Assembly (NCBI GenBank): GCA_023414875.1
Contig: JAEZMV010000028.1
Location: forward strand, 124,001-188,000
Direction of reading: 5' to 3'
Length of the DNA: 64,000 bases
DNA from: Bacillota bacterium
Lineage (GTDB): Bacteria; Bacillota; Clostridia; Lachnospirales; Lachnospiraceae
The notes beneath the pieces are model-generated. The model did no database searches. It was not told where the DNA came from and worked only from the letters and a program-made list of their open reading frames with translations. This document shows positions 53,551 through 61,589 of this stretch, in pieces; position 1 is the first letter of the stretch, and every line of letters starts with the position of its first letter. The position numbers were made by a program, and so were the translations under genes.

Positions 53551-54129
53551 ATGAAATTGACTGGGAAGCAATACTGGCAGCTATTTATTACTACGTTCTC
53601 TTTGAGTGCTTTTACCTTTGGAGGCGGGTATGTAATTGTTCCTTTGATGAAAAAGAAATTTGTTGATAAATTGAAATGGATTGATGAAGAAGAAATGTTG
53701 AATATGGTCGCAATTGCGCAGTCATCTCCGGGAGCGATTGCGATTAATACCTCGATCATGGTCGGGTATCGGATGGCTGGAATTATAGGAGCATTAATAG
53801 CGGTGATAGGCACTGTTCTGCCTCCCTTGATTATACTGACGGTAATATCAATGTTTTATCAGTCATTTAAGGAGAATAAACTAATTAATGCAGCCTTAAA
53901 GGGGATGGAAGCGGGTGTTGCCGCTGTTGTTATCGACGTAGTTTTTGGTATGACGATGAAGATCATAAAAGAGAAGCGTCAGTTATCCGTCATCATGATG
54001 GTAGGAGCCTTTGCTGCAACCTTTTTCTTTCGTGTAAATGCAGTCTTCATTATTTTAATTAGTGGCTTTATCGGAGCGGTAGTAGTGATACGCCGAGAAA
54101 GAATAGAAAAAAGAGGTGCTGGTAAATGA
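53551..54129 (+). CDS. Chromate transporter, first half (short CHR domain protein)
   Basis: A 192-residue membrane protein with one CHR domain (FSLSAFTFGGGYVIVPLMKK; IAQSSPGAIAINTSIMVGYR). Full-length ChrA proteins contain two such halves; Firmicutes often encode them as two adjacent short genes, as here. The stop overlaps the start of the second gene by 4 bp (ATGA), so an equimolar heterodimer is expected. The family exports chromate by a proton or sulfate-linked mechanism; many members have no proven substrate. GAAAGGG precedes the ATG. Confidence 0.88.
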   Translation: MKLTGKQYWQLFITTFSLSAFTFGGGYVIVPLMKKKFVDKLKWIDEEEMLNMVAIAQSSPGAIAINTSIMVGYRMAGIIGALIAVIGTVLPPLIILTVISMFYQSFKENKLINAALKGMEAGVAAVVIDVVFGMTMKIIKEKRQLSVIMMVGAFAATFFFRVNAVFIILISGFIGAVVVIRRERIEKRGAGK

Positions 54130-54692
54130 TATATATCAAGTTAATATTAAGTTTTTTTCAAATAGGTCTGTTTAGCATAGGCGGGGGGTATGCAGCATTA
54201 CCGCTGATACAGCAGCAAGTAGTGGAAATCAACCATTGGCTTACAATGGAGGAATTCACCGACTTAATAACGATCTCTCAAATGACACCGGGTCCGATTG
54301 CAATTAACTCGGCGACCTTCGTTGGTAATCGAATTGGTGGTATCACAGGAGCGGTTTTTGCTACCTTTGGATTTGTTCTACCTTCCCTCATAATCGTATT
54401 GCTACTGGCATTTATTTATTCGAAATTCCAGAATATAGTTATTATAAAAGGTATTCTTGAAGGTTTAAGGCCAGCGGTTGTGGCTTTGATTGCAGCAGCC
54501 GGAGTTTCAATTCTTATCACGTCATTTTGGGGAGAACAGAATTTTATATCGAATATCTTTGAAGTTAATGTTACTGCTGTAGGTATCTTTATCCTATGCT
54601 TATTTGTTTTAAGAAAATTCAAATTTAACCCTATTCTTGTGATGATGGGATCGGGGGTTGCGGGAATGATATTATACCTGTCAATCGGTTGA
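54126..54692 (+). CDS. Chromate transporter, second half (short CHR domain protein)
   Basis: A 188-residue membrane protein with one CHR domain (FFQIGLFSIGGGYAALPLIQQ; ISQMTPGPIAINSATFVGNR), the partner of the gene it overlaps by 4 bp. The repeated GGGYxxxPL and SPGxIAIN/TPGPIAIN motifs show that the two genes arose by duplication of a half-transporter. It is followed 8 bp later by a terminator. Confidence 0.88.
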   Translation: MIYIKLILSFFQIGLFSIGGGYAALPLIQQQVVEINHWLTMEEFTDLITISQMTPGPIAINSATFVGNRIGGITGAVFATFGFVLPSLIIVLLLAFIYSKFQNIVIIKGILEGLRPAVVALIAAAGVSILITSFWGEQNFISNIFEVNVTAVGIFILCLFVLRKFKFNPILVMMGSGVAGMILYLSIG

Positions 54693-54699
54693 TAAAAGA

Positions 54700-54751
54700 A
54701 AAAGAAAGCCAAACCAGGAAGAAAGATTCCATAGATTAGGCTTTCTTTTTT
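54700..54751. terminator. Terminator after the chromate-transporter pair
   Basis: AAAAGAAAGCC pairs with GGCTTTCTTTT around a 28-nt loop, followed by T-rich sequence. It sits between convergent genes. Confidence 0.75.
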
Positions 54752-54798
54752 ATATGTAGCAGTTGCTTATGCTGCTTATTTGTTGGTATAGCTAAATC

Positions 54799-55209
54799 TT
54801 AGTATTGTTGATATTGTCCGCCACCGAACTGTTGATTATAACGGTCAGCCAAGAAATTCATATTCTTAACCAGGATATACTGAGCGTAGAAGTTACCGAT
54901 ACCACATAAAAAGCTACCAAAGATCATCCATAATAATACAGTAGTTCCGTTTTCAGTGAAGTTCAGACCATAGCGAGGAGAATTTTCCTGCAAACGGTTG
55001 CCTAGACCATACATCCAGATCCAGTAATAGATACCGCAGGTAACTATAGATAGGAGTATTACGATTATAAAGTTTTGAGTTTGTTTTCCGTCTCCATTAC
55101 ATACCTTGTTCATATCCTCGGAATAGCTGTACCAGAAAATAATTCCGTAGATACCACAGGTAATGAAAGATAATAGTAACATTGTTATAAAGCTACGCTT
55201 TTGAATCAT
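54799..55209 (-). CDS. DUF4234 membrane protein
   Basis: A 136-residue membrane protein with about three helices and two copies of the DUF4234 signature (LLSFITCGIYGIIFWYSY; LLSIVTCGIYYWIWMYGL). It ends in a polar Gln/Gly/Tyr-rich tail (QQFGGGQYQQY). The function of the family is unknown. Its ATG overlaps the stop of the DUF2752 gene by 4 bp (ATGA), so the two are translationally coupled and likely work together. Confidence 0.85.
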   Translation of the reverse strand: MIQKRSFITMLLLSFITCGIYGIIFWYSYSEDMNKVCNGDGKQTQNFIIVILLSIVTCGIYYWIWMYGLGNRLQENSPRYGLNFTENGTTVLLWMIFGSFLCGIGNFYAQYILVKNMNFLADRYNQQFGGGQYQQY

Positions 55210-55682
55210 TTGAAACCTCCCACATTAATTTGATGCAACAATTTTATCACTATACCGGAAGAAATGTCAATGCTTACCACATCATTATCTGTAAAAAATA
55301 GTCGATTTATATAAATTATGATAAAAGTTAGTATTAATAAAAACCATATTATTTTCACAAACTTTGGTTTTAAGAAAGCTTCAAAAATAAATACACAAAA
55401 CATAATAGGAACAAGAAAGAATAAAGGGTGGAAATGGAAGGCTTTATTAATATCCAGGTGAACTACTGAGAATACGGACCTTGTCATTCCACAGCCTGGG
55501 CAGGAGATACCGGTTGTAAATTTGATGGGGCATCCTATATGCAGCAGGTTTAAAATAATATAAATAAAGAGTATCAGTATACATATTTTAAAGCGGTTGA
55601 TTGCAAGCTTAATCGGCTCTTCCGACTTGGTTTTTGCTGTGTCTGCTGAGATATTCTTTTTTCTCACAGTGCTTCTTCTCAT
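55206..55682 (-). CDS. DUF2752 membrane protein
   Basis: A 158-residue membrane protein with three or four helices and the DUF2752 signature ISCPGCGMTRSVFSVVHL near residue 60, followed by AFHFHPLFFLVP. The paired cysteines are invariant in the family, whose function is unknown. The N-terminus (about 30 residues) is basic and cytoplasmic. It is the first gene of a two-gene unit with DUF4234. Confidence 0.85.
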   Translation of the reverse strand: MRRSTVRKKNISADTAKTKSEEPIKLAINRFKICILILFIYIILNLLHIGCPIKFTTGISCPGCGMTRSVFSVVHLDINKAFHFHPLFFLVPIMFCVFIFEAFLKPKFVKIIWFLLILTFIIIYINRLFFTDNDVVSIDISSGIVIKLLHQINVGGFK

Positions 55683-55915
55683 GTAATTACCCCCATAATC
55701 TATTTTGCATATTTCCTATAATACTACATATTTTGGCATAAAACAATAATTGAAAGTGGTATAAGGAATGGGTATAATTATTTTAGTATTCATTAAAACA
55801 CTTTTACATTTTTAGGTGAAGTAAAGGTATTAACTTATTTGAAGATTCTTGACTATTAATTGCCAATAACGTATGATTATGTTAGTTGCATGATTGAAAA
55901 TAAGGGAGATTATTC

Positions 55916-56995
55916 ATGAGACTTGTTTCGTTATCAATGATTAAGCCAGATATGGTTTTGGCAAAATCTATATATTATAGAGATTGTTTGGTATTAAAAG
56001 AGGGACAAACAGATTTGGTGCGGTATACAAATAGTTTGGCAAACCTTGGAATTGATTGTGTTTATGTAGATGATTCTAAAAGCGATGGAATTGAAATTCC
56101 TGATGCGATTTCGGAAGAAACTCGTGTATCCTGCAAACGCATATTAAGAAAAACAATTGAAGATTTTGAAAATAAGACTGTCATCGACATGACTGATATG
56201 TCTGAGACAATCCATAATATTATCGAGGATATATTACGAAATGGTGACATTCAGGTAAGCTTGAATGATATCAGTGCATCGGATGAATATACGTTTTCTC
56301 ATTCGGTTAGTACTACCGTTTATTCCTTGTTAATTGCACGACAATTAGGTTATAGCCAACAGATGCTTGAAAAGCTGGCAGCAGGAGCACTATTGCATGA
56401 TATTGGTAAAATAATGCTCGATAAGAAGATATTAAATAAAGAGGAAAAACTCGATGAGATGGAAAACGAGCATATAAAGAAACATACTACCTTGGGGTAT
56501 GAAACCTTGAAGAAATGCGTCAGCCTGACGGAATTGTCCCGTATCATCTCGCTATACCATCATGAGAGAATGGATGGATCCGGATATCCTACCGGTGCTT
56601 TGGCTGGTGACTTGCATGAATTTGCACGTATCGTTGCAGTTGCCGATGTATATGATGCGATGATATCAGATCGTTGTAACCGGAAAAAATGGAACTCTAA
56701 CCAAGCGGTTAATTATCTTATAGAGAATGCGGAAACTAAATTTGATACTAAACTGGTTTCAGTATTTATTAAGCAGATAGCAATATATCCGAATGGATCA
56801 ATGGTTCGTTTATCAAATAATGCGATTGGTATCGTTAAGGAGCAGAATAAGAACTTCCCGTTAAGACCGATTATTCGTGTAATTACTGACGAAATGGGGA
56901 ATGAAGTACATGCTTATGAGCTTGACTTGATGAAGGTATTATCGATTACAATTATAGAATCTGAAATAGAAATGAAAAACGATTGCATTATTTAA
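55916..56995 (+). CDS. HD-GYP domain protein (probable cyclic-di-GMP phosphodiesterase)
   Basis: A 359-residue cytoplasmic protein. Residues 1-70 are a DUF3391-like N-terminal segment (KPDMVLAKSIYYRDCLVLKE), common before HD-GYP domains. The catalytic domain has ALLHDIGKIMLDKK near residue 158, HHERMDGSGYP near 214 and AVADVYDAMISDR. All metal and substrate residues are present. It is longer than the HD-GYP protein at 13269 but shares the C-terminal PNGSMVRLSNNAIGIV extension. AGGGAG precedes the ATG. Monocistronic. Confidence 0.9.
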   Translation: MRLVSLSMIKPDMVLAKSIYYRDCLVLKEGQTDLVRYTNSLANLGIDCVYVDDSKSDGIEIPDAISEETRVSCKRILRKTIEDFENKTVIDMTDMSETIHNIIEDILRNGDIQVSLNDISASDEYTFSHSVSTTVYSLLIARQLGYSQQMLEKLAAGALLHDIGKIMLDKKILNKEEKLDEMENEHIKKHTTLGYETLKKCVSLTELSRIISLYHHERMDGSGYPTGALAGDLHEFARIVAVADVYDAMISDRCNRKKWNSNQAVNYLIENAETKFDTKLVSVFIKQIAIYPNGSMVRLSNNAIGIVKEQNKNFPLRPIIRVITDEMGNEVHAYELDLMKVLSITIIESEIEMKNDCII

Positions 56996-57056
56996 AGAGA
57001 AAGTTTAAAAAACAGATTTTTCCTATCGATTAGTATTAAATCAATTGAAAGATAAA

Positions 57057-57121
57057 AAAGGGGCTACAAAACACTTTTCTAACACTTTGTTGGAGTAAGT
57101 CTTGTTTTGCATAGCCCCTTT
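57057..57121. terminator. Bidirectional terminator between HD-GYP and uxaC genes
   Basis: AAAGGGGCTA at 57057-57066 pairs with TAGCCCCTTT at 57112-57121. Inner pairing (CAAAACA/TGTTTTG-like) extends the stem. It serves two convergent genes. Confidence 0.8.
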
Positions 57122-57161
57122 GTACTGTATAAGTGTAGATATAAAAATTAGAAATAAGTAT

Positions 57162-58562
57162 TTAAAATCCAAAATATTTCTGGGTATTATAATACGATAT
57201 ATTTTCTATGATTTCTCTAAGAGTATCATAATCCGCTGGGTATTCACCGTTTTCGACCCAAGTGCCTATCAGGTCACATAGGATTCGTCTGAAATACTCA
57301 TGTCTGGGATAGGATAGAAAGCTTCTGGAATCGGTCAACATTCCGATAAATCCTGCCAGTAAACCTAAGTTTGCGAGTGAAGTCAGCTGCTCTGTCATTC
57401 CTGTCTTATGGTCATTGAACCACCAAGCGCTTCCGTGTTGGATTTTACCGATGGCGGAGGAATCCTGAAAACATCCAATGATACTATCAATTGCTGCATT
57501 ATCGATGGGGTTAAGGCTGTATAGGATGGTTTTAGGTAAACTGTTTTGCCTGTGCATAGCATTTAGCATATCTGTCATTTGACTGGAAGGAGCAAAGTTA
57601 TTAATGCAATCATAACCGGTGTCCGGTCCAAGAGCAAGAAAGGCAGGAGTGTTGTTATTGCGCTTACATCCATAGTGAAGCTGCATTACCCATCCTAATT
57701 CATAGTAGGCTTTACCCATTGATAATAGAAATTCAGTTTTGAATTGTAGAATTTCATTCGATGTTAGGGAAAGGCCAGTCAATCTTTTCTGAAAAATCTC
57801 ATTTATGGTTGCTTCGGAAGCAGGAACATACATGATGTAATCTAACCCATGATCTGATACTCTGCAATTGTGGTCATAAAAATAATTCATTCTGATTTTT
57901 AATGCTTCTTTTAAAGAATGGTAACTATTTATATTAATTCCGGTGAGATCACCTAAATTCTTTATGTAGTCAAGATAATCCGGTTTTTCCAGATTCATTG
58001 CTTTATCAGGACGCCAAGTGGGTAAAACCTTAATATCAAAACTCATATCCGCGGCAATTATTTCATGCCATTCCAGGGAATCAGCAGGATCATCCGTTGT
58101 ACAAAGATGTGTTACATTGGAAGCTTTAATGATATTACGAGCACTCATGGATGCTTCAGCAAGCTTAGAATTACAAAGCTCCCATACTTCATCTGCAGTA
58201 TTTTTGTTTAGTATTCCATAGTAACCAAAATACCGCTGAAGTTCTAAGTGGCTCCAATGATATAAGGGATTGCCAATACATTTTGATAGAGTATCAGCCC
58301 ATTTGTCAAATTTTTCTCTATCTGGAGCATTTCCCGTAATATAATACTCATCGATACCATATGCACGCATGAGACGCCACTTGTAATGATCCCCTCCGAG
58401 CCAAACCTGAGTTATGTTATCAAAGGTTCGATCCATTGCAATTTCTTTGGGATTGATATGACAGTGGTAATCGATAATGGGCAGCTTCTCGGCATAATTA
58501 TGGAACAAAGCCTTCGCTGTTTCGGTACCTAGTAAAAAATCCTGATCTAAAAATTGTCTCAT
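57162..58562 (-). CDS. uxaC: Glucuronate isomerase (uronate isomerase)
   Basis: A 466-residue amidohydrolase-superfamily enzyme converting D-glucuronate to fructuronate and D-galacturonate to tagaturonate, the entry step of hexuronate catabolism. The metal site motif is IDYHCHINPKEIA near residue 33, with LCTTDDPADSLEWH, MQLHYGCKRNNNT, FIGMLTDSRSF and PRHEYFRRILCDLIG. Length is typical. Its ATG overlaps the TGA of a 54-residue LacI-type DNA-binding protein gene, so its translation is coupled to that gene. The uxaB/uxuB and uxaA/uxuA steps are not in the window; kdgK and kdgA lie 14 kb away. Confidence 0.95.
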   Translation of the reverse strand: MRQFLDQDFLLGTETAKALFHNYAEKLPIIDYHCHINPKEIAMDRTFDNITQVWLGGDHYKWRLMRAYGIDEYYITGNAPDREKFDKWADTLSKCIGNPLYHWSHLELQRYFGYYGILNKNTADEVWELCNSKLAEASMSARNIIKASNVTHLCTTDDPADSLEWHEIIAADMSFDIKVLPTWRPDKAMNLEKPDYLDYIKNLGDLTGININSYHSLKEALKIRMNYFYDHNCRVSDHGLDYIMYVPASEATINEIFQKRLTGLSLTSNEILQFKTEFLLSMGKAYYELGWVMQLHYGCKRNNNTPAFLALGPDTGYDCINNFAPSSQMTDMLNAMHRQNSLPKTILYSLNPIDNAAIDSIIGCFQDSSAIGKIQHGSAWWFNDHKTGMTEQLTSLANLGLLAGFIGMLTDSRSFLSYPRHEYFRRILCDLIGTWVENGEYPADYDTLREIIENISYYNTQKYFGF

Positions 58563-58723
58563 AATAATCCTCTAGCGAAAGCATTTGGGGTATAACCACA
58601 TTCTTTGATTACATCCAACACCTTCTTCTTGTTTTTTTCACTTACATATGAGTTACCGTTTATTACTCTTGATACGGTAGCGATTGAGACTCCTGCTTTT
58701 TCTGAAATATCATATATGTTCAT
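58559..58723 (-). CDS. LacI-type DNA-binding domain only (54 residues), coupled to uxaC
   Basis: A short gene reading NIYDISEKAGVSIATVSRVI, then NGNSYVSEKNKKKVL and ECGYTPNAFARGLL before TGA. This is a complete LacI-family helix-turn-helix and hinge start, with no sugar-binding domain, where family members have about 330 residues. GAGGAA lies 7 nt before the ATG, and the stop overlaps the uxaC start (ATGA). The intact helix-turn-helix, good ribosome site and coupling argue for a translated product; a truncated remnant that kept its place as a translational leader is the alternative. Without the dimerising domain it might bind DNA weakly. Confidence 0.75.
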   Translation of the reverse strand: MNIYDISEKAGVSIATVSRVINGNSYVSEKNKKKVLDVIKECGYTPNAFARGLL

Positions 58724-59141
58724 TGTTTTATTCCTCGAAGTTGAAAAGTTATCTTAATAGTTTTAGTTTTAGATAAAATGTAGAAATCTTATAGAAATGA
58801 TATGTAAATACTTACAACAAGAATTATATATAAAATAGTTGGAAAAATCAAGTAAAAAGAAGGAGTAGGTCATTCATAGCAAATATATGATTTTTTAATA
58901 AGGAATAGTGGAGTATCTTGATTAATAGCATAATAAGCAATTATGTCAAATTGGATGTAATATGGAATAGGGTATGAAAGTACTTACATAAATGAAACAG
59001 AAAAGAGAGTAGCGTCACAGCTTTACTTAGATGTATTAGGTGCTGGCATTTATAATATAAAAAAGCTTTTACTTAACGCAGGAACCCTATTTATAAGGTT
59101 CTTTTGTTATGCAAAAGCTTATCATTTATAATCTAAAAATA
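58724..59141. other. Intergenic region upstream of the LacI-HTH/uxaC unit
   Basis: About 420 bp of AT-rich DNA without a gene. The left part is the promoter region of the mini-LacI/uxaC unit; the right part has the terminator at 59063-59120. Confidence 0.45.
59063..59120. terminator. Terminator downstream of the ECF-like gene
   Basis: AAGCTTTT at 59063-59070 pairs with AAAAGCTT at 59113-59120, with an inner stem GAACC/GGTTC. It lies 22 bp beyond the leftward gene's stop. Confidence 0.65.
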
Positions 59142-59687
59142 TTATTTTACTTTTACTTTGGCGCTGGCGGGAACTTGAACTACGTTCTGAATCGGTTTCC
59201 ATACCAGAACTGCGATAGAGAAGTCTACTAAGCTGTGAATAACGGTTCCAATACCAACAAGGCCAAGAACTACAAATACGTAACTCTTGTCACTGTTAAA
59301 ATAAACACTGGATACGATTACCTCTGCAACTGAGTGTATTAAGGATATTGCAAGAGCAAAGGGTATCATGCTTTTTAAGGATTTTAAAGTATTTCCGTTT
59401 TTCTTCAAATAGTAAGCACCAAGCGATGCAAAAATGATATGTGATAAAGCTCTAAGAACGATTACAGGTCCATAACTGACAAAGCCAAAGCTGATAATTA
59501 ATGCTACAAATGCTGCTACCGGGGGTGAAATAAACATTGCTATCATAACCGGAACATGACTGGCTAAGGTAAAAGAAGCGGGTTCCATGGAGACCTTAAA
59601 TGGTGAAAACATTGGTATTGAAATACCGATCGCGCAAAGCATTGCGGCAATAATCATAGTTAGAATTTTTTTCGATGTATTTGTCAT
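59142..59687 (-). CDS. Putative ECF transporter substrate-binding (S) component
   Basis: A 181-residue membrane protein with five or six helices. The N-terminal MLCAIGISIPMFSPFKVSME and SFTLASHVPVMIAMFISPPV look like small ECF-type vitamin-uptake S components (NiaX/FolT-like size and style). No energising EcfA/T genes are adjacent, as is usual when S components share one module. The ligand cannot be told. I see no recognisable riboswitch in the 290-bp region upstream. Confidence 0.6.
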   Translation of the reverse strand: MTNTSKKILTMIIAAMLCAIGISIPMFSPFKVSMEPASFTLASHVPVMIAMFISPPVAAFVALIISFGFVSYGPVIVLRALSHIIFASLGAYYLKKNGNTLKSLKSMIPFALAISLIHSVAEVIVSSVYFNSDKSYVFVVLGLVGIGTVIHSLVDFSIAVLVWKPIQNVVQVPASAKVKVK

Positions 59688-59890
59688 ATTATTTTCCTTC
59701 CCTTTTCTGATTTATTCCAGGAACAGTCATGATAGCTGTCTTGTCAGCTGTAATTATATCTGAATACATAGCCAAAGTCAACATACAGATGTAGCAAATA
59801 AATTTAGAAATTATGGAAGAAAATATAACTATTTACTAAGAGCTCTCGAGGGATCTGTGATTGTTGCAAGCGAAAATAGAATATAATTAT

Positions 59891-59913
59891 GGCATCCTAT
59901 TTGATAGGATGCC
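59891..59913. terminator. Hairpin downstream of the Ldh_2 gene
   Basis: GGCATCCTA pairs with TAGGATGCC around TTTGA, 71 bp beyond the leftward Ldh_2 stop. The T-run is weak, so efficiency is uncertain. Confidence 0.6.
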
Positions 59914-59983
59914 ATTAGATTCACATACATTTAAGCTATTAAACGCCTCGAAGATCTAGTATGTAAGCTTGTATCATTTGATT

Positions 59984-61090
59984 TTATTCAAAAGGAAATT
60001 TAAAAGGTAGATCAAATTTATCACGGATTGCTATAAATTCCTTCTGTACGGCTTCCCCGATCGGAACACCCTTATCCTTTCGCTCCAACCAGCATAGGTA
60101 TTCCTTCTCTCCGGCGGTATAGATCCGTTCCTCTCCCGGAGCAAGCTTGGAGTCTCTTAGAGAACGAAGGATTTCACCGGTCGTCTTCTTAAAGCTATCC
60201 AAACCTACAAAGGCTTCCGGATCAATGGCTATAAAGAAATGTCCCAGATGGTAGGGTGTTTTTTCACCACTTTCACCAATACCGGTTAATAGTTTTAAAT
60301 AATTACCTGCCTGCAAAGCCGCAGATAATATCTCAACTACGGTCGCATATCCATAGCCCTTATAGCCTGCGAGCTCCTCACCGATCCCGCCTAGAGGTGC
60401 CAGTGCGGCGGTTCCTTTGGTTAAATCCTGTAAGATCTGCTTGCTGTCCGTTAAGGCTGTTCCATCCTGCCCGATTACCATACCCTTTGGGGTATCCATA
60501 CCGGTTCGGGCATAATATTCTATTTTACCTCTTTGCGTAATACTGGTAGCGCAGTCTAAAACAAACGGAAAATCTTCATCGGTAGGCATTCCGACGGTCA
60601 GAGGGTTTGTACCCAACATATTCTCGACACCGAAGGTAGGAGCGATAGAGGGACGGGCATTTGTTCCTGTTATTCCGATCAGACCTTGTTGGGTGGCCAT
60701 GGTAGCGTAATATCCGGCAATTCCATAATGCGTAGAATTACGGGCAGCCACCATTCCCATTCCATATTTCTTCGCCTTATCAATTGCCATCTGCATTGAT
60801 TTATATCCAACAATCATTCCCATACCGTCATGACCATCCACTACGGCAGTTGTAGGTGTTTCTCTGACAATTTCAAATTCTGTAACCGGCATCTGAATGC
60901 CTTCTTGCATACGATCAATATAAATTGCTTTAAAACGATTGCATCCATGGCTTTCGATACCTCTTCGATCGCTTTCCATCAGCACGTCTGAACAGATGAG
61001 TGCATCTTCATGGGGAACTCCCATTTTTTCAAAGGTTGCAGTCATAAAATCACCAATCAGTTTCCAGGAAATAAAAGGCCTTGTCTCCAT
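59984..61090 (-). CDS. Ldh_2-family (malate/L-lactate/diketogulonate) dehydrogenase
   Basis: A 368-residue NAD(P)-dependent oxidoreductase of the Ldh_2 family, which reduces 2-oxoacids such as 2,3-diketogulonate, ureidoglycolate or oxaloacetate. Family motifs are LMESDRRGIESHGCNR (catalytic His region), AARNSTHYGIAGYYATMA, ITGTNARPSIAPTFG, MLGTNPLTVGMP and GYKGYGYATVVEILSAAL. ATG 61090 has GGGAGG upstream; a longer in-frame start at 61246 is rejected. Its upstream region shares two motifs with the kdgK/kdgA/iclR region, so a role in uronic-acid breakdown is the best inference. The substrate is not known. Confidence 0.85.
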   Translation of the reverse strand: METRPFISWKLIGDFMTATFEKMGVPHEDALICSDVLMESDRRGIESHGCNRFKAIYIDRMQEGIQMPVTEFEIVRETPTTAVVDGHDGMGMIVGYKSMQMAIDKAKKYGMGMVAARNSTHYGIAGYYATMATQQGLIGITGTNARPSIAPTFGVENMLGTNPLTVGMPTDEDFPFVLDCATSITQRGKIEYYARTGMDTPKGMVIGQDGTALTDSKQILQDLTKGTAALAPLGGIGEELAGYKGYGYATVVEILSAALQAGNYLKLLTGIGESGEKTPYHLGHFFIAIDPEAFVGLDSFKKTTGEILRSLRDSKLAPGEERIYTAGEKEYLCWLERKDKGVPIGEAVQKEFIAIRDKFDLPFKFPFE

Positions 61091-61589
61091 AAGTTTAACC
61101 TCCCATACTAAAGTTACAATAGGTAATTGAAAATAAGCAAACTTAATCGTTTCACAATTACCTATAAAGTTACATATAATTGCTACGTTTATCCAATTAT
61201 ACTTTCTTCCAATCAGATAATCAATATTAATTCCGAGGTAATGCAATTAAGCGAAAGCGGCTCCGCTTCGGAATTATTTATCGAAATCATATCTGTCCCT
61301 TAGTTAGTGTGTGAACAGTAACGATTTGAGTAGAAATATAGATTAATATTTTGCAATGGTAATTAAATTGGTTTATAATGTAATTAATAATAAATATATG
61401 ATAAAAAACATTTAATAGTTAATTATTTGAGTATTTTATATAGTAATTAATATATAAATGTTAGGAAAATAAACAAATTTTACCAATACTATTGACATTA
61501 AGTTACAACTCTTACTATAATACTATATATAAGTAAAACTCTATGCAGAAGAGAAAATCTCTTATTATAAAAAAGGGAGGCGTGAAAGT
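61091..61589. promoter_or_regulatory. Divergent regulatory region, Ldh_2 and chemoreceptor genes
   Basis: About 500 bp without a gene. ACTTAATCGTTTCACAA at 61141-61157 matches the kdgK operator candidate. A 14-bp palindrome AAGCGGCTCCGCTT at 61255-61268 sits in the block 61259-61278, which matches 43798-43817 near the IclR gene. The right part holds the chemoreceptor promoter at 61492-61521. Confidence 0.6.
61492..61521 (+). promoter_or_regulatory. Sigma-A-type promoter of the chemoreceptor gene
   Basis: TTGACA at 61492-61497 and TATAAT at 61516-61521 are separated by 18 bp. The leader before the start at 61590 would be about 60 nt. Confidence 0.7.
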
